Assembly: GCA_016906335.1 (NCBI GenBank)
Contig: JADEYG010000004.1
Location: forward strand, 533,001 to 597,000
DNA from: Novakomyces olei
Taxonomy: Eukaryota > Ascomycota > Novakomycetes > Novakomycetales > Novakomycetaceae
Reading direction: 5' to 3'
Length of the DNA: 64,000 bases
Part shown: one piece after another, positions 54,811 through 64,000 of the stretch
Position numbering within the stretch: the stretch's first letter is position 1
How the letters are laid out: each line of letters opens with the position of its first letter
Position numbers and translations under genes: made by a program
Notes under the pieces: generated by a model
Seen by the model: the letters and a program-made list of their open reading frames with translations, nothing else
What the model was told of the DNA's origin: nothing
The model's database searches: none

Positions 54811-57800
54811 ATGTCTGGGTTCAGCTTCGAGAGCCTTTTGTTTGGCGAAGAAGCGAAACAAGGCAAACGGGAAGACGGCGATGATGTGGACCTGTCTGGG
54901 CTGGACGCTGTCTTTGGGACTCAAGGGTTAGGGCTAAGTGCCGACGATCTACAAAAGGGAGCTGGAGATGCAGTGCACGCGCAAGAGGATGCGATTGACT
55001 ATGAGGATTTTGACGAGTTGGCTGATGACGACGATCTAGTGCAAAGCCCAGGAAGCCGTGACGGAGATCAAGACAAAGACCGAGCAGAGCCTGTCTCTGC
55101 TGGAGAAGATGAAGAAGAGCAAATAGAAGAGGAAGAGCAGGTAGATGAAGGACAAGACGAGGACGACTTGTTTGCAACTACTGACGATCGGGAAAAGCAG
55201 TCTTCGCTTGAAGACTCGGCTTTTGCCGATGTCTTTGGTGGTGACGAAGAAGTTGGACCCAGCCTGGGCCCTGCTGAAGACGATGTTGGCCAGATAAAAG
55301 GCCAGGCTGCTGATCAGAGCGATCAGGAGGACGAACAACCCGACGAACAAATTGCCCATCCAAACGAGGATGCTGGTGAAGATTATTCTGCCCTTGAGGC
55401 CACTGTTACAGACGCAGAGGCGGCTAGAGAACTTGCTACGAATGTCGCACAAAAACCCAAGCTTGATTCGGAGACGAGGCTCAACATTGTAAAGTCAGTT
55501 TTCCCCGATTTTGAAGTGGGCAAACCGCTGCGGATGTCTCGGCTTTTTGCCCCAAAACTTGCAATGCTGATCCCTCATCGGAAAAAGCATACGCGTCCAC
55601 TACTTCCGACGCGTCTCAATTTAGAGAACGATATTGATGAGCTTGCTTATTTCAGATCCCGACGGCCTTTGCCGCGAAGACATAGGGCAACGACAAAGAT
55701 CGACAAGGCGCAGTTTGCCCATGGACTAGTGCATGAAGCACGCAGTGCTACAGAATTAGGCGAAGAAGAAACGCAATCTACAAAACAGCAAACTACAGCA
55801 GACGAGGCGAACTCTTTTTTAGATAATGGCACAGGTCCCATGTTGAGTCGGCGGGACCTCGATTTCAATTCTCACGAGTGGGAATCGTCGATTCGGTGGT
55901 CAGGCGCATCCACAGCCGCTGATGATGACGGCAAATCTATGGGCCACGAATGGCAGGTGAAAAGGCTCAAACTCGAAGAGCCCAGCTTTGATTCGTTTGG
56001 GACCGCAGACAATCTTCCACTCCGGCTCGTTCTGAACATGAGCGATGTGCGCTTACTCCTGGACGCGGCAGCACGAACCCCTCAAGCGGCTGAAAATGCC
56101 CTTAGATCATCGGTCAGTTGGAAGTTTGATGTCTCAAACGATAAGGAGTACAGCCTGCTGAGGGAGCCGAGGCACTCGAGGGGCAGACAGAACCTTTCTC
56201 AGCTGGCGATCGAGCATGCGCCCTTTGCGGACAGGCTGCAAGTGCCCTTTTACAAGACACATATAAGTAAAAAAGAAGCCAGATCCTTCCACCGGCCCTC
56301 CATGGCTTTTCGGCCAGACACGACCATTCGGTTCTCCCGTTGCCGAAAGGTGTCCAAGGGCGAGCGCAAGGAGGCAGCTCGTGACCCAAAGACGGCGTTG
56401 TCGAATACGAGTGCGATTGGTTTGGACGACACGTTTGATTTTTATCTGATGGAGTACTCGGAAGAGCACCCGCCAATCCTGTCAAACGTCGGGATGGGCA
56501 GTAGACTTGTAAATTACTACCGTAGACTGGACGACCAGGACGAGTCGAGGCCAAAACTGCCCAACGGCGAGACTCAGGTCTTGAGCCCACTGGACGCGAG
56601 TCCCTTTTGGAGCTTTGGCTTTGTTCCACGAGGGGCAGTTGTGCCCACACTGTACAATCGGCTGTACAGGGCGCCTATATTCCAGCACGAGCCAAAGGCA
56701 ACAGACTTTTTGCTCGTCCGCAGCACAGACGAGACCGGGTCCAAGTACTATTTGCGCAATATAAAGACGCTGTATACCGTAGGCCAAACGCTGCCCAGTG
56801 TCGATGTGCCAGGCCCGCACTCACGCAGGGCGACAACGACGAGCAAGAACAGGTTAAAGATGGTGGCCTTCCGTCTGTTGCGCAAGCAAGGCAACTATGG
56901 GCTTTCAATCAAGGAAATATCGAGGCATTTTTCTGATCAAAACGATATGCAAATCAGGCAGAGGCTAAAGGAGTTTATGGAGTTCCAGAAGCCAGGATCA
57001 GAAGATCCAGGGAGCGGTACATGGAAGCTCAGAAGCTCAGAGCCGCTGCTCGATGAGGAGGCAACAAGGGCTCTGGTGAGTCCAGAGATGGTCTGCCTTT
57101 TGGACAGTATGCAGGTGGGCCTGCGTGTCCTCGAAGACGCTGGGTTTGCAAAGGCCGTAGTCGACGAGGAGGGCAATACACAAAGCAGCCACCACATGAA
57201 CAATGACGAGGACGAAGAGTCGCTCTCTACCGAGCAGAGACTGGCTCCGTGGATCACTACTCGCAACTTTATAAACGCTACACAGGGCAAAGCCATGCTC
57301 GAGCTGCATGGCGAAGGCGATCCGACCGGCCGTGGCGAAGGCATAAGCTTTATCCGCACATCGATGAAGGGAGGCTACAAGCCGAAGCCGGGCGAAGATG
57401 GATGGGACGAAGTGCCGACGGCCTCACGGGACAAAGAGAAGCAGCACAACTACAATATTGCCCGGCAGCAGATGGCCTATGAGCGCGAAATTGAGCATAT
57501 TTGGGAGGCACAGAAAAGGTCGCTTTCCTCTGCACAACAGGTACCTGCTCCGTCCAGTGCAGGAGCCGCTAATGGCGCTAATGGCGCTAATGGCGGCCAA
57601 GAGTACAGAGGCAGCCGTGGTGTCTCAGAGACACCCTCTTTTGCCTCTTTTGCCTCTGAATCTTCACCTTTTGCCTCTGCCGTGGACGAAGCTGGGCAGG
57701 GGTTCGAGGATGACCGAAGGATCTTGCGGATAAGGAGGACAATCACCACTGCGTCCGGGTCGACAGAGGTAAAGACAGAGATTGTAAAGGACCCGAATGT

Positions 57801-58311
57801 CATTCATGCGTACGTCAAACGACGCCACGAGATTGAGGACTCTGTAATGTCGACCGAGATGCTGGAGCCAACAAACGACGAGGAGCGGAATAAACGAGTT
57901 AAAAGGAATATCGAAGCAATGCTGGCCAAACTGGAAAAGGCGCGTGAGCGTAGACGGCTGCGCAAAGCTCAAAAGGCAGCCGGGTTACTTGGAAAGCGGT
58001 CTAATGCACAGGACGATACCAACAGCTCTTCAATGAATCCGGACGCTTTCTTGCAGGGCAAACTAGGCGGTGCTCAGCGAAGGTGCGGCAATTGTGGACA
58101 GCCTGGTCATATGCGGACATGGAAGCATTGCCCAATGTACGGGCAACTGGAATCGGGGCTCAAGGATTCCTCAAACCGGTCTCAGAGCACTTCTGTGGCG
58201 CCCTCGCGCAATGCTTCAGTGGAGCCTGTGCTTCATAGCAATGGAGGCTACGAGGCTTCTCCGCTGCGAGAGGTTTCCGTCTCCTCACCGGCTCCGACGC
58301 CGCCGTTCTGA
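54811..58311 (+). CDS. TAF1: TFIID subunit Taf1
   Basis: Single exon, 1166 aa. Taf1 is the scaffold of TFIID at RNA polymerase II promoters. The N-terminus is acidic and TAND-like (SGFSFESLLFG, then long Asp/Glu runs to about residue 210), expected to contact TBP. The DUF3591/HAT-like core runs about 340-900, with LREPRHSRGRQNLSQ, FYKTHISKKEARSFHRP, FDFYLMEYSEEHPP and FWSFGFVPRGAVVPTLYNRLYRAP. A CCHC zinc knuckle follows at about 1091-1107 (CGNCGQPGHMRTWKHC). No bromodomain is seen, as in yeast Taf1. A two-codon upstream frame (54795-54803) ends seven bases before the ATG. Confidence 0.95.
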   Translation: MSGFSFESLLFGEEAKQGKREDGDDVDLSGLDAVFGTQGLGLSADDLQKGAGDAVHAQEDAIDYEDFDELADDDDLVQSPGSRDGDQDKDRAEPVSAGEDEEEQIEEEEQVDEGQDEDDLFATTDDREKQSSLEDSAFADVFGGDEEVGPSLGPAEDDVGQIKGQAADQSDQEDEQPDEQIAHPNEDAGEDYSALEATVTDAEAARELATNVAQKPKLDSETRLNIVKSVFPDFEVGKPLRMSRLFAPKLAMLIPHRKKHTRPLLPTRLNLENDIDELAYFRSRRPLPRRHRATTKIDKAQFAHGLVHEARSATELGEEETQSTKQQTTADEANSFLDNGTGPMLSRRDLDFNSHEWESSIRWSGASTAADDDGKSMGHEWQVKRLKLEEPSFDSFGTADNLPLRLVLNMSDVRLLLDAAARTPQAAENALRSSVSWKFDVSNDKEYSLLREPRHSRGRQNLSQLAIEHAPFADRLQVPFYKTHISKKEARSFHRPSMAFRPDTTIRFSRCRKVSKGERKEAARDPKTALSNTSAIGLDDTFDFYLMEYSEEHPPILSNVGMGSRLVNYYRRLDDQDESRPKLPNGETQVLSPLDASPFWSFGFVPRGAVVPTLYNRLYRAPIFQHEPKATDFLLVRSTDETGSKYYLRNIKTLYTVGQTLPSVDVPGPHSRRATTTSKNRLKMVAFRLLRKQGNYGLSIKEISRHFSDQNDMQIRQRLKEFMEFQKPGSEDPGSGTWKLRSSEPLLDEEATRALVSPEMVCLLDSMQVGLRVLEDAGFAKAVVDEEGNTQSSHHMNNDEDEESLSTEQRLAPWITTRNFINATQGKAMLELHGEGDPTGRGEGISFIRTSMKGGYKPKPGEDGWDEVPTASRDKEKQHNYNIARQQMAYEREIEHIWEAQKRSLSSAQQVPAPSSAGAANGANGANGGQEYRGSRGVSETPSFASFASESSPFASAVDEAGQGFEDDRRILRIRRTITTASGSTEVKTEIVKDPNVIHAYVKRRHEIEDSVMSTEMLEPTNDEERNKRVKRNIEAMLAKLEKARERRRLRKAQKAAGLLGKRSNAQDDTNSSSMNPDAFLQGKLGGAQRRCGNCGQPGHMRTWKHCPMYGQLESGLKDSSNRSQSTSVAPSRNASVEPVLHSNGGYEASPLREVSVSSPAPTPPF

Positions 58312-58710
58312 GCGGACAACAGTGGTTCTTGCTACGCTATCGCCCGAGTTACTGAAGGATTGGATGTGTGTAATAGTAATAATTAATTAATTAATTAATT
58401 AATTAATTAATTAAATATTTTGCCAGTAAAATGAAAAGGAAGGCAGGCCAAGTGTAATGGCAACGTGCTGTGTAGAGTAAACTGTTGCTATTTATTTATT
58501 TATTTTATTTTATTTTAGTTTATTTTATTTTATTTTTTATTCATTCATTTATAAATCGGATTGGACGCGTTATTAATTTCTGTCAATAGCGCCTATAACA
58601 AATACATACACAAGCAATATGCGCACGGGTAGTATAAACCCTAATCATAAAAAGGGTTATTGCCAATTAGATCGAGCAAACCATTTACGAGCGTGTGCAA
58701 TGCGAGGCAG
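58312..58710. repeat. Spacer with TTAA and TTTTA repeats
   Basis: TTAA tandem run at about 58378-58414 and a degenerate TTTAT/TTTTA run at 58490-58552, in the spacer between TAF1 and GPI13. Confidence 0.7.
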
Positions 58711-61700
58711 ATGCCAATAACCGGCGTGGGGCATACGCGTGTTTGGCATGTATTCTTATTGGCCGCCTTTTTCGCATTTAATCATTTTATTGGCCTTTTT
58801 TTATTCCAGCAAGGCTTTCTGTTAAACCGGCTGGTTATCAATGGCACTTCAACACCGGACGTGCTTCCTTTCGAGATCCCTTTGCCCGCAAATGCTCAAC
58901 TAGTTGAGGCTACGAGGGGAATAATAGAGGAGACGGGAAGAATAGAGGAAACGGGAAAAGTAGAGGAAAAGTTCTCCAAGGAAAAGATAAAGGCAGCAGG
59001 AAATAAAAGTAAAAAAGAAGAAGAGGCTAATGGACGAGCAAAAAGACGACAAGTTAAAGCCAGAGCCGAGCCAGACCAGTACTGGCACCCGCCTAAATTT
59101 GAAAAAGCAGTGATTCTAATAATCGACGCTCTACGCGATGATTTTATTCTCCCCCAACCTCAAGACTCGTTCAATCCCCTTTTCCAAAACGTTTTAACGA
59201 CTCCGAGTCGGATGGACAATGGGCAAGGCTCAAGCGCCCTTTTCACTTTCCGTGCTGATCCGCCTACGACGACGCTGCAAAGGCTTAAAGGCCTGACGAC
59301 AGGCACACTGCCGACATTCATCGATGCTGGGTCCAATTTTGCGGGCAGTGATATCGATGAGGACAATATAATTTCGCAGCTAAAATCGCACGGCAAACGG
59401 CTCTACTTTGCCGGAGACGATACGTGGAGCGCTCTGTTCCCAACTGCGTTTGACAAGTTCTATCCCTACGAATCCTTCAATGTCCCGGACTTGCATACTG
59501 TCGATACGGGAGTCAAAAGGCATTTGCTCTCTGCTCTCGATGAGCAAGACGAATGGGACGTTTTCATTGGCCATTTCCTGGGAGTCGACCATGCCGGTCA
59601 TACGTTTGGACCGGAGCATGCAATGATGACCCGCAAGCTGCAAGAGATGGATTCCATGTTGCTGCAAGTGGTAGATAAACTGCAGGAGGATACGATCCTG
59701 TTTGTAATGGGCGACCATGGCATGGACGAGCGTGGCAATCATGGTGGCGATAGTGCACTAGAGCTGGACGCTGGCCTTTGGATATACTCCAAGCGCAAGT
59801 TTATGCCCTCTAGCCTTGATCCTTCTTACTCGGCGGTCGACCAGGTGGATTTTGTGCCGACTTTTGCTCTGACTATGGGCATACCCGTGCCTTTTAATAA
59901 CCTCGGCTTCCCTATAAAACAGGTCTTTAATTCCAGCGGGGCCCGTGAGCTTTTGGCTGTTGGAAATTTGACAGCGGAGCAGATTCATAGGTACTCTGCC
60001 AACTATGCCCAGCGTGTAGCCTCTGTCGATCTCACTCGCGCCGAGTCAGTTTTACAAAGGGCTCGGTCACAGTACATGACTGCAGGGTTAAGCAGTGAGG
60101 GCAGTAAAGCAAGCGATCTCGCGGCAGAGGCAGCTTTTGCGTTGCAGTACGAGTACCAGCAAATGGTTCTTTCTATCTACCGAAGACTATGGGCACAGTA
60201 CGACACAGTGCTGATTGCACTCGGAGTGGTTACACTGGTCTCGAGCTTTGTCACGATGGCTTCAAGTCTATACAGCATCTACTCGCGCCAGGCTGCAGTT
60301 TATGAGATTGTGCGTATCCAGTTTGTGCCTTTCCTCGCCTTTGCTGCTGTCTTTGTAGCAGCTTTTTGCGTTTCGGGGATAAGTTTGGCAAGGCACGTTC
60401 TTTTCGCTTGTTCCTTGTCGTCACAGCTTCTCCTGCTTTTATACCTGATTTCCAAGACCCGCCAGCTGTCTTTTTCCTCGTCAATATTACACACAATAAA
60501 AGCAGTTGGTCGGCACTGGTTTAGTGGCGCATTGGTACTCGTTCATTGTGCTCTCTTTGCGTCTAATTCTTTCACTGTGTGGGAGGACAAAATTGTGAAT
60601 TTTTTGCTGGCAAGTTTAGTGTTCCGTTGGCTCCTGGTCTGCGGCAGCGTCATAGACCGTAGGGCAAGGCTCCTCGGTTACTATTACGTGTCATTGTCGG
60701 CAATTTTTATGCGTATTATTGCCCATTTTTCTGCTTGCCGTGAAGAACAGGCTCCTTATTGTTACCCCACCTTTTACGATTGTGAAACGGGCAAGACTTT
60801 TGGATTAGCCGTTATTTCTGCGGCTCTTTTCTTGTGTTTTGCCTTTCCTGCAGTCTTGAAACAGCATTTTGTCCTTGCGAATTCATATTTGCCCCCAGTA
60901 AAATATTGGATCTCGCTGTTTCTTCCTGCAACTCTCCTCCTGTCATGGCTTTATTGGACACTTGGTCTGGCGGAAAGTCAGTCTTGGGCTGCAGTCGGAC
61001 ATTTTGAGAGTCAAAGGGGCGCCATTGCCCGTATTGTATTGATCCTAATTCTTGTTTTGGCTCCAGTAATGCTGGCTTTTATGCCTTTGTCTATAAAGGC
61101 TGTTTTATTGGGCACAGGCCAGTCAAGGAGGGTGGAAAGGTACGGTGCTGGGGCTGAGACTAGTACTCGACCAAGTATTGATACTAGCAGTAGCCAAACT
61201 AGTCATAATACTAATACTAGTACTGGTAAAAGTACTAATATTAGTACGAGTACTGGTCGTAATGGTGCAGACGCCAAGTCAAACCCTAATCGAGGTCAAT
61301 TCAGGTCTAAGCTCAATGTATTGGGAGTGGCAAACATGTACGGAAGCCTCTACACACCGTTTTGCTTTGTCATTTTCACGCTGGTTGCCTTCCTTGTTCA
61401 GTTCCCCGGCGGAATAGTATTAACCCTAGGGTTTTGGACAATGATGAATTTTGTGGAACTGCATGCTCTGGACCCGGCCAGGCTTACACTCGGCGAGTCA
61501 GTGGTGTCTGCCTATCTTTTAGGCCACTCGCTGTTTTTTGCAACTGGTCACCAGGCGACACTGCAAAGCATTCATTGGAAAATTGCCTTTGTTACCGGAC
61601 CTAAACTCGTTTACCCTTGGGCACCTTTATTCGTGTTAACCAACTCTTTTGGCGCTCATATCCTAATGGCTAGTTCAGTGCCTTTATTGGTACTGTGGAA

Positions 61701-61983
61701 AAGACCTTTAGCCTCTATCAGCAGTACAGTACTGTCCGTGATTCAGGCACAAGGCCTCTTCTTACTGTGCTATTTGGCCTCTACCATATCAACAGTCGTC
61801 ATGTGCGCCATATTGAAAAGGCACTTGATGGTCTGGAAGATTTTCGCTCCCCGGTTTATGACCGCAGCGATAACTTTACTTGTTGTGGATTTCACAACAG
61901 TGTTTTTTGTGCTCTTATTGGGTCTGCCAAAGTCTGTATTAGCCGTTGCCAGAGTGTTTGGGACGTTACACAAAGAGTCGTGA
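58711..61983 (+). CDS. GPI13: GPI ethanolamine phosphate transferase 3 (Gpi13/PIG-O)
   Basis: Single exon, 1090 aa from the ATG at 58711. Gpi13 adds phosphoethanolamine to the third mannose of the GPI anchor in the ER lumen, the group later linked to proteins. An N-terminal signal-anchor (VWHVFLLAAFFAFNHFIGLFLFQQG) precedes a lumenal alkaline-phosphatase-like domain with metal sites in IIDALRDDF (about residue 137), GVDHAGHT (about 292) and GDHGMDERGNHGG (about 334). A multi-span C-terminal half with about a dozen helices follows. A Lys/Glu-rich insert at about 70-125 and a Ser/Thr-rich loop (SIDTSSSQTSHNTNTSTG) near 820 are local additions. An out-of-frame ATG at 58700 overlaps the start. 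Confidence 0.94.
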   Translation: MPITGVGHTRVWHVFLLAAFFAFNHFIGLFLFQQGFLLNRLVINGTSTPDVLPFEIPLPANAQLVEATRGIIEETGRIEETGKVEEKFSKEKIKAAGNKSKKEEEANGRAKRRQVKARAEPDQYWHPPKFEKAVILIIDALRDDFILPQPQDSFNPLFQNVLTTPSRMDNGQGSSALFTFRADPPTTTLQRLKGLTTGTLPTFIDAGSNFAGSDIDEDNIISQLKSHGKRLYFAGDDTWSALFPTAFDKFYPYESFNVPDLHTVDTGVKRHLLSALDEQDEWDVFIGHFLGVDHAGHTFGPEHAMMTRKLQEMDSMLLQVVDKLQEDTILFVMGDHGMDERGNHGGDSALELDAGLWIYSKRKFMPSSLDPSYSAVDQVDFVPTFALTMGIPVPFNNLGFPIKQVFNSSGARELLAVGNLTAEQIHRYSANYAQRVASVDLTRAESVLQRARSQYMTAGLSSEGSKASDLAAEAAFALQYEYQQMVLSIYRRLWAQYDTVLIALGVVTLVSSFVTMASSLYSIYSRQAAVYEIVRIQFVPFLAFAAVFVAAFCVSGISLARHVLFACSLSSQLLLLLYLISKTRQLSFSSSILHTIKAVGRHWFSGALVLVHCALFASNSFTVWEDKIVNFLLASLVFRWLLVCGSVIDRRARLLGYYYVSLSAIFMRIIAHFSACREEQAPYCYPTFYDCETGKTFGLAVISAALFLCFAFPAVLKQHFVLANSYLPPVKYWISLFLPATLLLSWLYWTLGLAESQSWAAVGHFESQRGAIARIVLILILVLAPVMLAFMPLSIKAVLLGTGQSRRVERYGAGAETSTRPSIDTSSSQTSHNTNTSTGKSTNISTSTGRNGADAKSNPNRGQFRSKLNVLGVANMYGSLYTPFCFVIFTLVAFLVQFPGGIVLTLGFWTMMNFVELHALDPARLTLGESVVSAYLLGHSLFFATGHQATLQSIHWKIAFVTGPKLVYPWAPLFVLTNSFGAHILMASSVPLLVLWKRPLASISSTVLSVIQAQGLFLLCYLASTISTVVMCAILKRHLMVWKIFAPRFMTAAITLLVVDFTTVFFVLLLGLPKSVLAVARVFGTLHKES

Positions 61984-62376
61984 CTGGAGAATGGTCAAAA
62001 CACAAGCAGGAAAATGGAGCAACCGGAAAGGAAAAAAGGTAAATAACCCAGATGTGAGAAAGTGTTTTATACAATATGAATAGCATAGAAAAGTATTTTA
62101 ATAAGGCATTGGCATAGGACAACTGACTGTAGGGATTTGATTTGAATCAAATTGTTGTATGTATATAGAATTACTGTATATAGAATTGTTTTAATAGAAT
62201 TATTGTAATAGAATTACTGTATATAGAATTATTTATGTAGAATATTGTTATAGAATTATTTCAATAGAGTAACAGGATAGCGCGTAATTGCTGTGTAATA
62301 GCTGTCAAAAATATACATAAAATGTATAAATCAATTTGCTATTTGATCGCTATCCAATAGAATGGCAGCGCGTTGA
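61984..62376. other. Spacer between GPI13 and OCT1
   Basis: It carries imperfect TATAGAATTATTG-type repeats between about 62160 and 62270, with AGAATTA recurring about every 15-30 bases. It ends in the uORF that abuts the OCT1 start. Confidence 0.65.
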
Positions 62377-63414
62377 ATGAAAGCCATGCAAAGATGTCTT
62401 TGCGTGAGAAGCTTTCCACCCGCGATTTCATTAAGAAGATGTATATCATCAGCGGCAAAAGCCGCACATATAATAAATTCAGCAGGCGAGCAGGACTCTG
62501 TCCTGGGCGAGCTGTTTGATAAGCCATCGGCACTCGCACAGTTACGGGCACCGGGCGGACAGGAAACAGGTCTTTTCTTAAACAAATGGATCAAGTCACC
62601 GAGTGGCTTTTTGTCATTTGCTGAATCGACTTTAGCGTCTGCACAAGCGTTGACGGCGGAGATAAGCGCCAATGGACTACGGCAGCGTCCGCAGAGAGTC
62701 ATTAAAGACTTTGATCGGTTAAGTGATTCTCTGTGCAATGTTCTCGACATGGCCGAGTGTGTCCGACACGTGCATCCAGACTCGGCCTATGTTGAGGCGG
62801 CCGATCAAGCGTTTGCTTCTCTTTATGAATTTATGAATGTTTTAAATACGCACCAGGGCCTGTATGAAGTGATCCGGTCTATAGTAGACGACGAGGCAAA
62901 GATTGGGTCTTTGTCACGGGAGGAACGGCAAGTTGCGTACACTTACTTTCGCGACTTTGAAAAATCGGGAGTAACTTTGCCCGCAACGGACCGCCAAAAA
63001 TTTGTAGAATTAACGAGCCTTATCTCCACTGCGGGTCGGCAGTTTTTCAGTCAGTGCGGACCTGCTCGGGATTACGTACGTGTTGCAGCGGATGACGTCA
63101 GGGGCGATGAGCCGGAGCTAAAGGCTCTCGGAATCGACTGCGTGAGAGGCCACTACTACTTGCCCACTAGTGGAGCACAGTACTACCGCTTGCTCCAGCG
63201 ATTACGGTCGGATACAGTGAAAAGGACACTGATGGGCGAAAGTCTGAGGTCCGCACCCGAGCAAATTGAGCTGCTCGATATCTCCTTGAGGGCAAAGGCT
63301 GATTTGGCAAAATTGGTTGGGTACTCTAGCTATGGAGAATTGCAGTTGAATGATAAAATGGCTCGCAGCCCGGGTATGTAGTATATGATTAATTAATTAA
63401 TTAATTAATTAATT

Positions 63415-63451
<37 letters not shown>

Positions 63452-64000
63452 TTTGTTTGTTTGTTTGTTTGTTTGTTTGTTTGTTTGTTTGTTTGTTTGT
63501 TTGTTTGTTTGTTTGTTTGTTTGTTTGTTTGTTTGTTTGTTTGTTTGTTTGTTTGTTTGTTTGTTCATATTTCTAATGACCAGATTCCGTTCTCGAGTTT
63601 CTCCATTCTCTGGCGGCCACAAACATGACGTTTGCACAACAGCAGATTGCAGACCTAAAAAAATTCCGAGACTCTATTGAGGCCCATAGCGGACCAATAG
63701 AAGCATGGAATAAGGACAGGTTCCTGTCTCTTTTTCAACAAGCACAGCGTAACGATTTGAACCTTGAAAATGGCTCTGATCGAGCAATCAAAGAGTACTT
63801 TTCAGTGGGCACAGTAGTCCAGGGCCTTTCACGACTGGCGACTGCACTTTTCGGTATTCGATTATCACCCCGAAGTCCGATTCGAGGCGAAGTGTGGCAC
63901 AAATCTGTCGTCCCGCTTGACGTTGTGAGTGAAAGAGATGGGCTAATTGGTATCCTTTATTGTGATTTATTCTGGAGGCCTGGAAAGCTTTCGGGAGCCT
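62377..64000 (+). CDS. OCT1: Mitochondrial intermediate peptidase Oct1, 5' part
   Basis: Predicted join(62377..63373, 63584..>64000), about 471 residues visible, running off the right edge. Oct1 (MIP, M3 family) removes octapeptides from imported matrix proteins after MPP cleavage. The N-terminus is Arg/Ser-rich (MQRCLCVRSFPPAISLRRC), a mitochondrial presequence. Family blocks are GLFLNKWIKSPSGFLSFAE, RVIKDFDRLSDSLCNVLDMAECVR, YSSYGELQLNDKMA and ILYCDLFWRPGKLSGA just before the edge. The HExxH zinc site lies outside. The intron contains TTAA, TTTA and TTTG repeats and ends tctaatgaccag. A five-codon uORF ends directly at the ATG. Confidence 0.95.
63388..63564. repeat. Three abutting tetranucleotide repeats in OCT1 intron
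   Basis: (TTAA)n at about 63388-63419, (TTTA)n at about 63420-63452 and (TTTG)n at about 63453-63564, filling most of the 210-nt intron. The neighbouring units differ by one base each, which suggests stepwise conversion and expansion. Confidence 0.92.

Noticed and set aside
54289-54924. Long open frames on both strands made of NKY, IIN, YYI, IIF or LLY repeats
   Set aside because: They are translations of the 9-bp AAATATAAT array and carry no non-repeat homology; the region is the SLU7-TAF1 promoter.
63449-63680. Open frames of repeated NKQT or VCLF
   Set aside because: Product of the TTTG tetranucleotide array inside the OCT1 intron.

Overview
This 64 kb window is nuclear DNA of an ascomycete fungus. 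It most resembles an intron-bearing yeast, either an early-diverging Saccharomycotina or a Taphrinomycotina. The grounds are fungal-specific families (a Zn2Cys6 regulator, Dal5-like and YAT-type permeases, a MEP ammonium transporter, PET100, a pinin/SDK/MemA protein, a DUF4112 protein), compact gene spacing, short spliceosomal introns and AT-rich spacers. About 30 genes are visible. I saw no tRNA, rRNA, CRISPR array, integrated virus or transposon. The species cannot be named from this sequence.

Layout, left to right. At 0.06-9.4 kb lie the 5' end of a J-domain protein gene running off the left edge, a DDM1/HELLS/Irc5-like SNF2 remodeler, a five-exon DUF4112 gene with a GC-AG intron, an unknown membrane-anchored acidic protein, and CTF18. 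At 9.8-23.4 kb is a nitrogen-uptake neighbourhood: a Dal5-like MFS permease, a YAT-type amino-acid permease, a Zn2Cys6 regulator and a MEP ammonium transporter, with IDH2 (the source of 2-oxoglutarate for ammonium assimilation) and a decayed GH5 glucanase among them. At 25-34.5 kb lie IND1, a class II aldolase/adducin protein, VPS9, a glutaredoxin-like protein, the ER cargo receptor ERV29/SURF4 and PET100. At 35-45 kb are several unrecognised disordered proteins, a YSC84-like protein, the dipeptidase DUG1 and a pinin homologue. At 45.4-64 kb are STN1, CMR1, VPH1, SLU7, TAF1, GPI13 and the 5' part of OCT1.

Many coding regions had to be assembled across introns. The introns share GTANGT-like donors and a CTAAY branch motif only a few bases before the 3' AG, and they cluster near the 5' ends of genes, leaving very short first exons (12-58 nt in many genes). 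All exon joins given here were checked by eye for reading-frame phase and are predictions, not transcript evidence.

The non-genic DNA is notable for perfect or near-perfect simple repeats in shared promoters and introns. The clearest is 42 perfect copies of a 9-bp unit between the divergent genes SLU7 and TAF1. Six genes have very short upstream reading frames touching or overlapping their start codons. I did not find a clearly new multi-gene system. The most novel-looking items are the repeat-filled divergent promoters, the triplicated short motif in the CTF18 N-terminus, the uORF pattern, the triple TCACGTGA cluster and several unrecognised disordered or membrane-anchored proteins.
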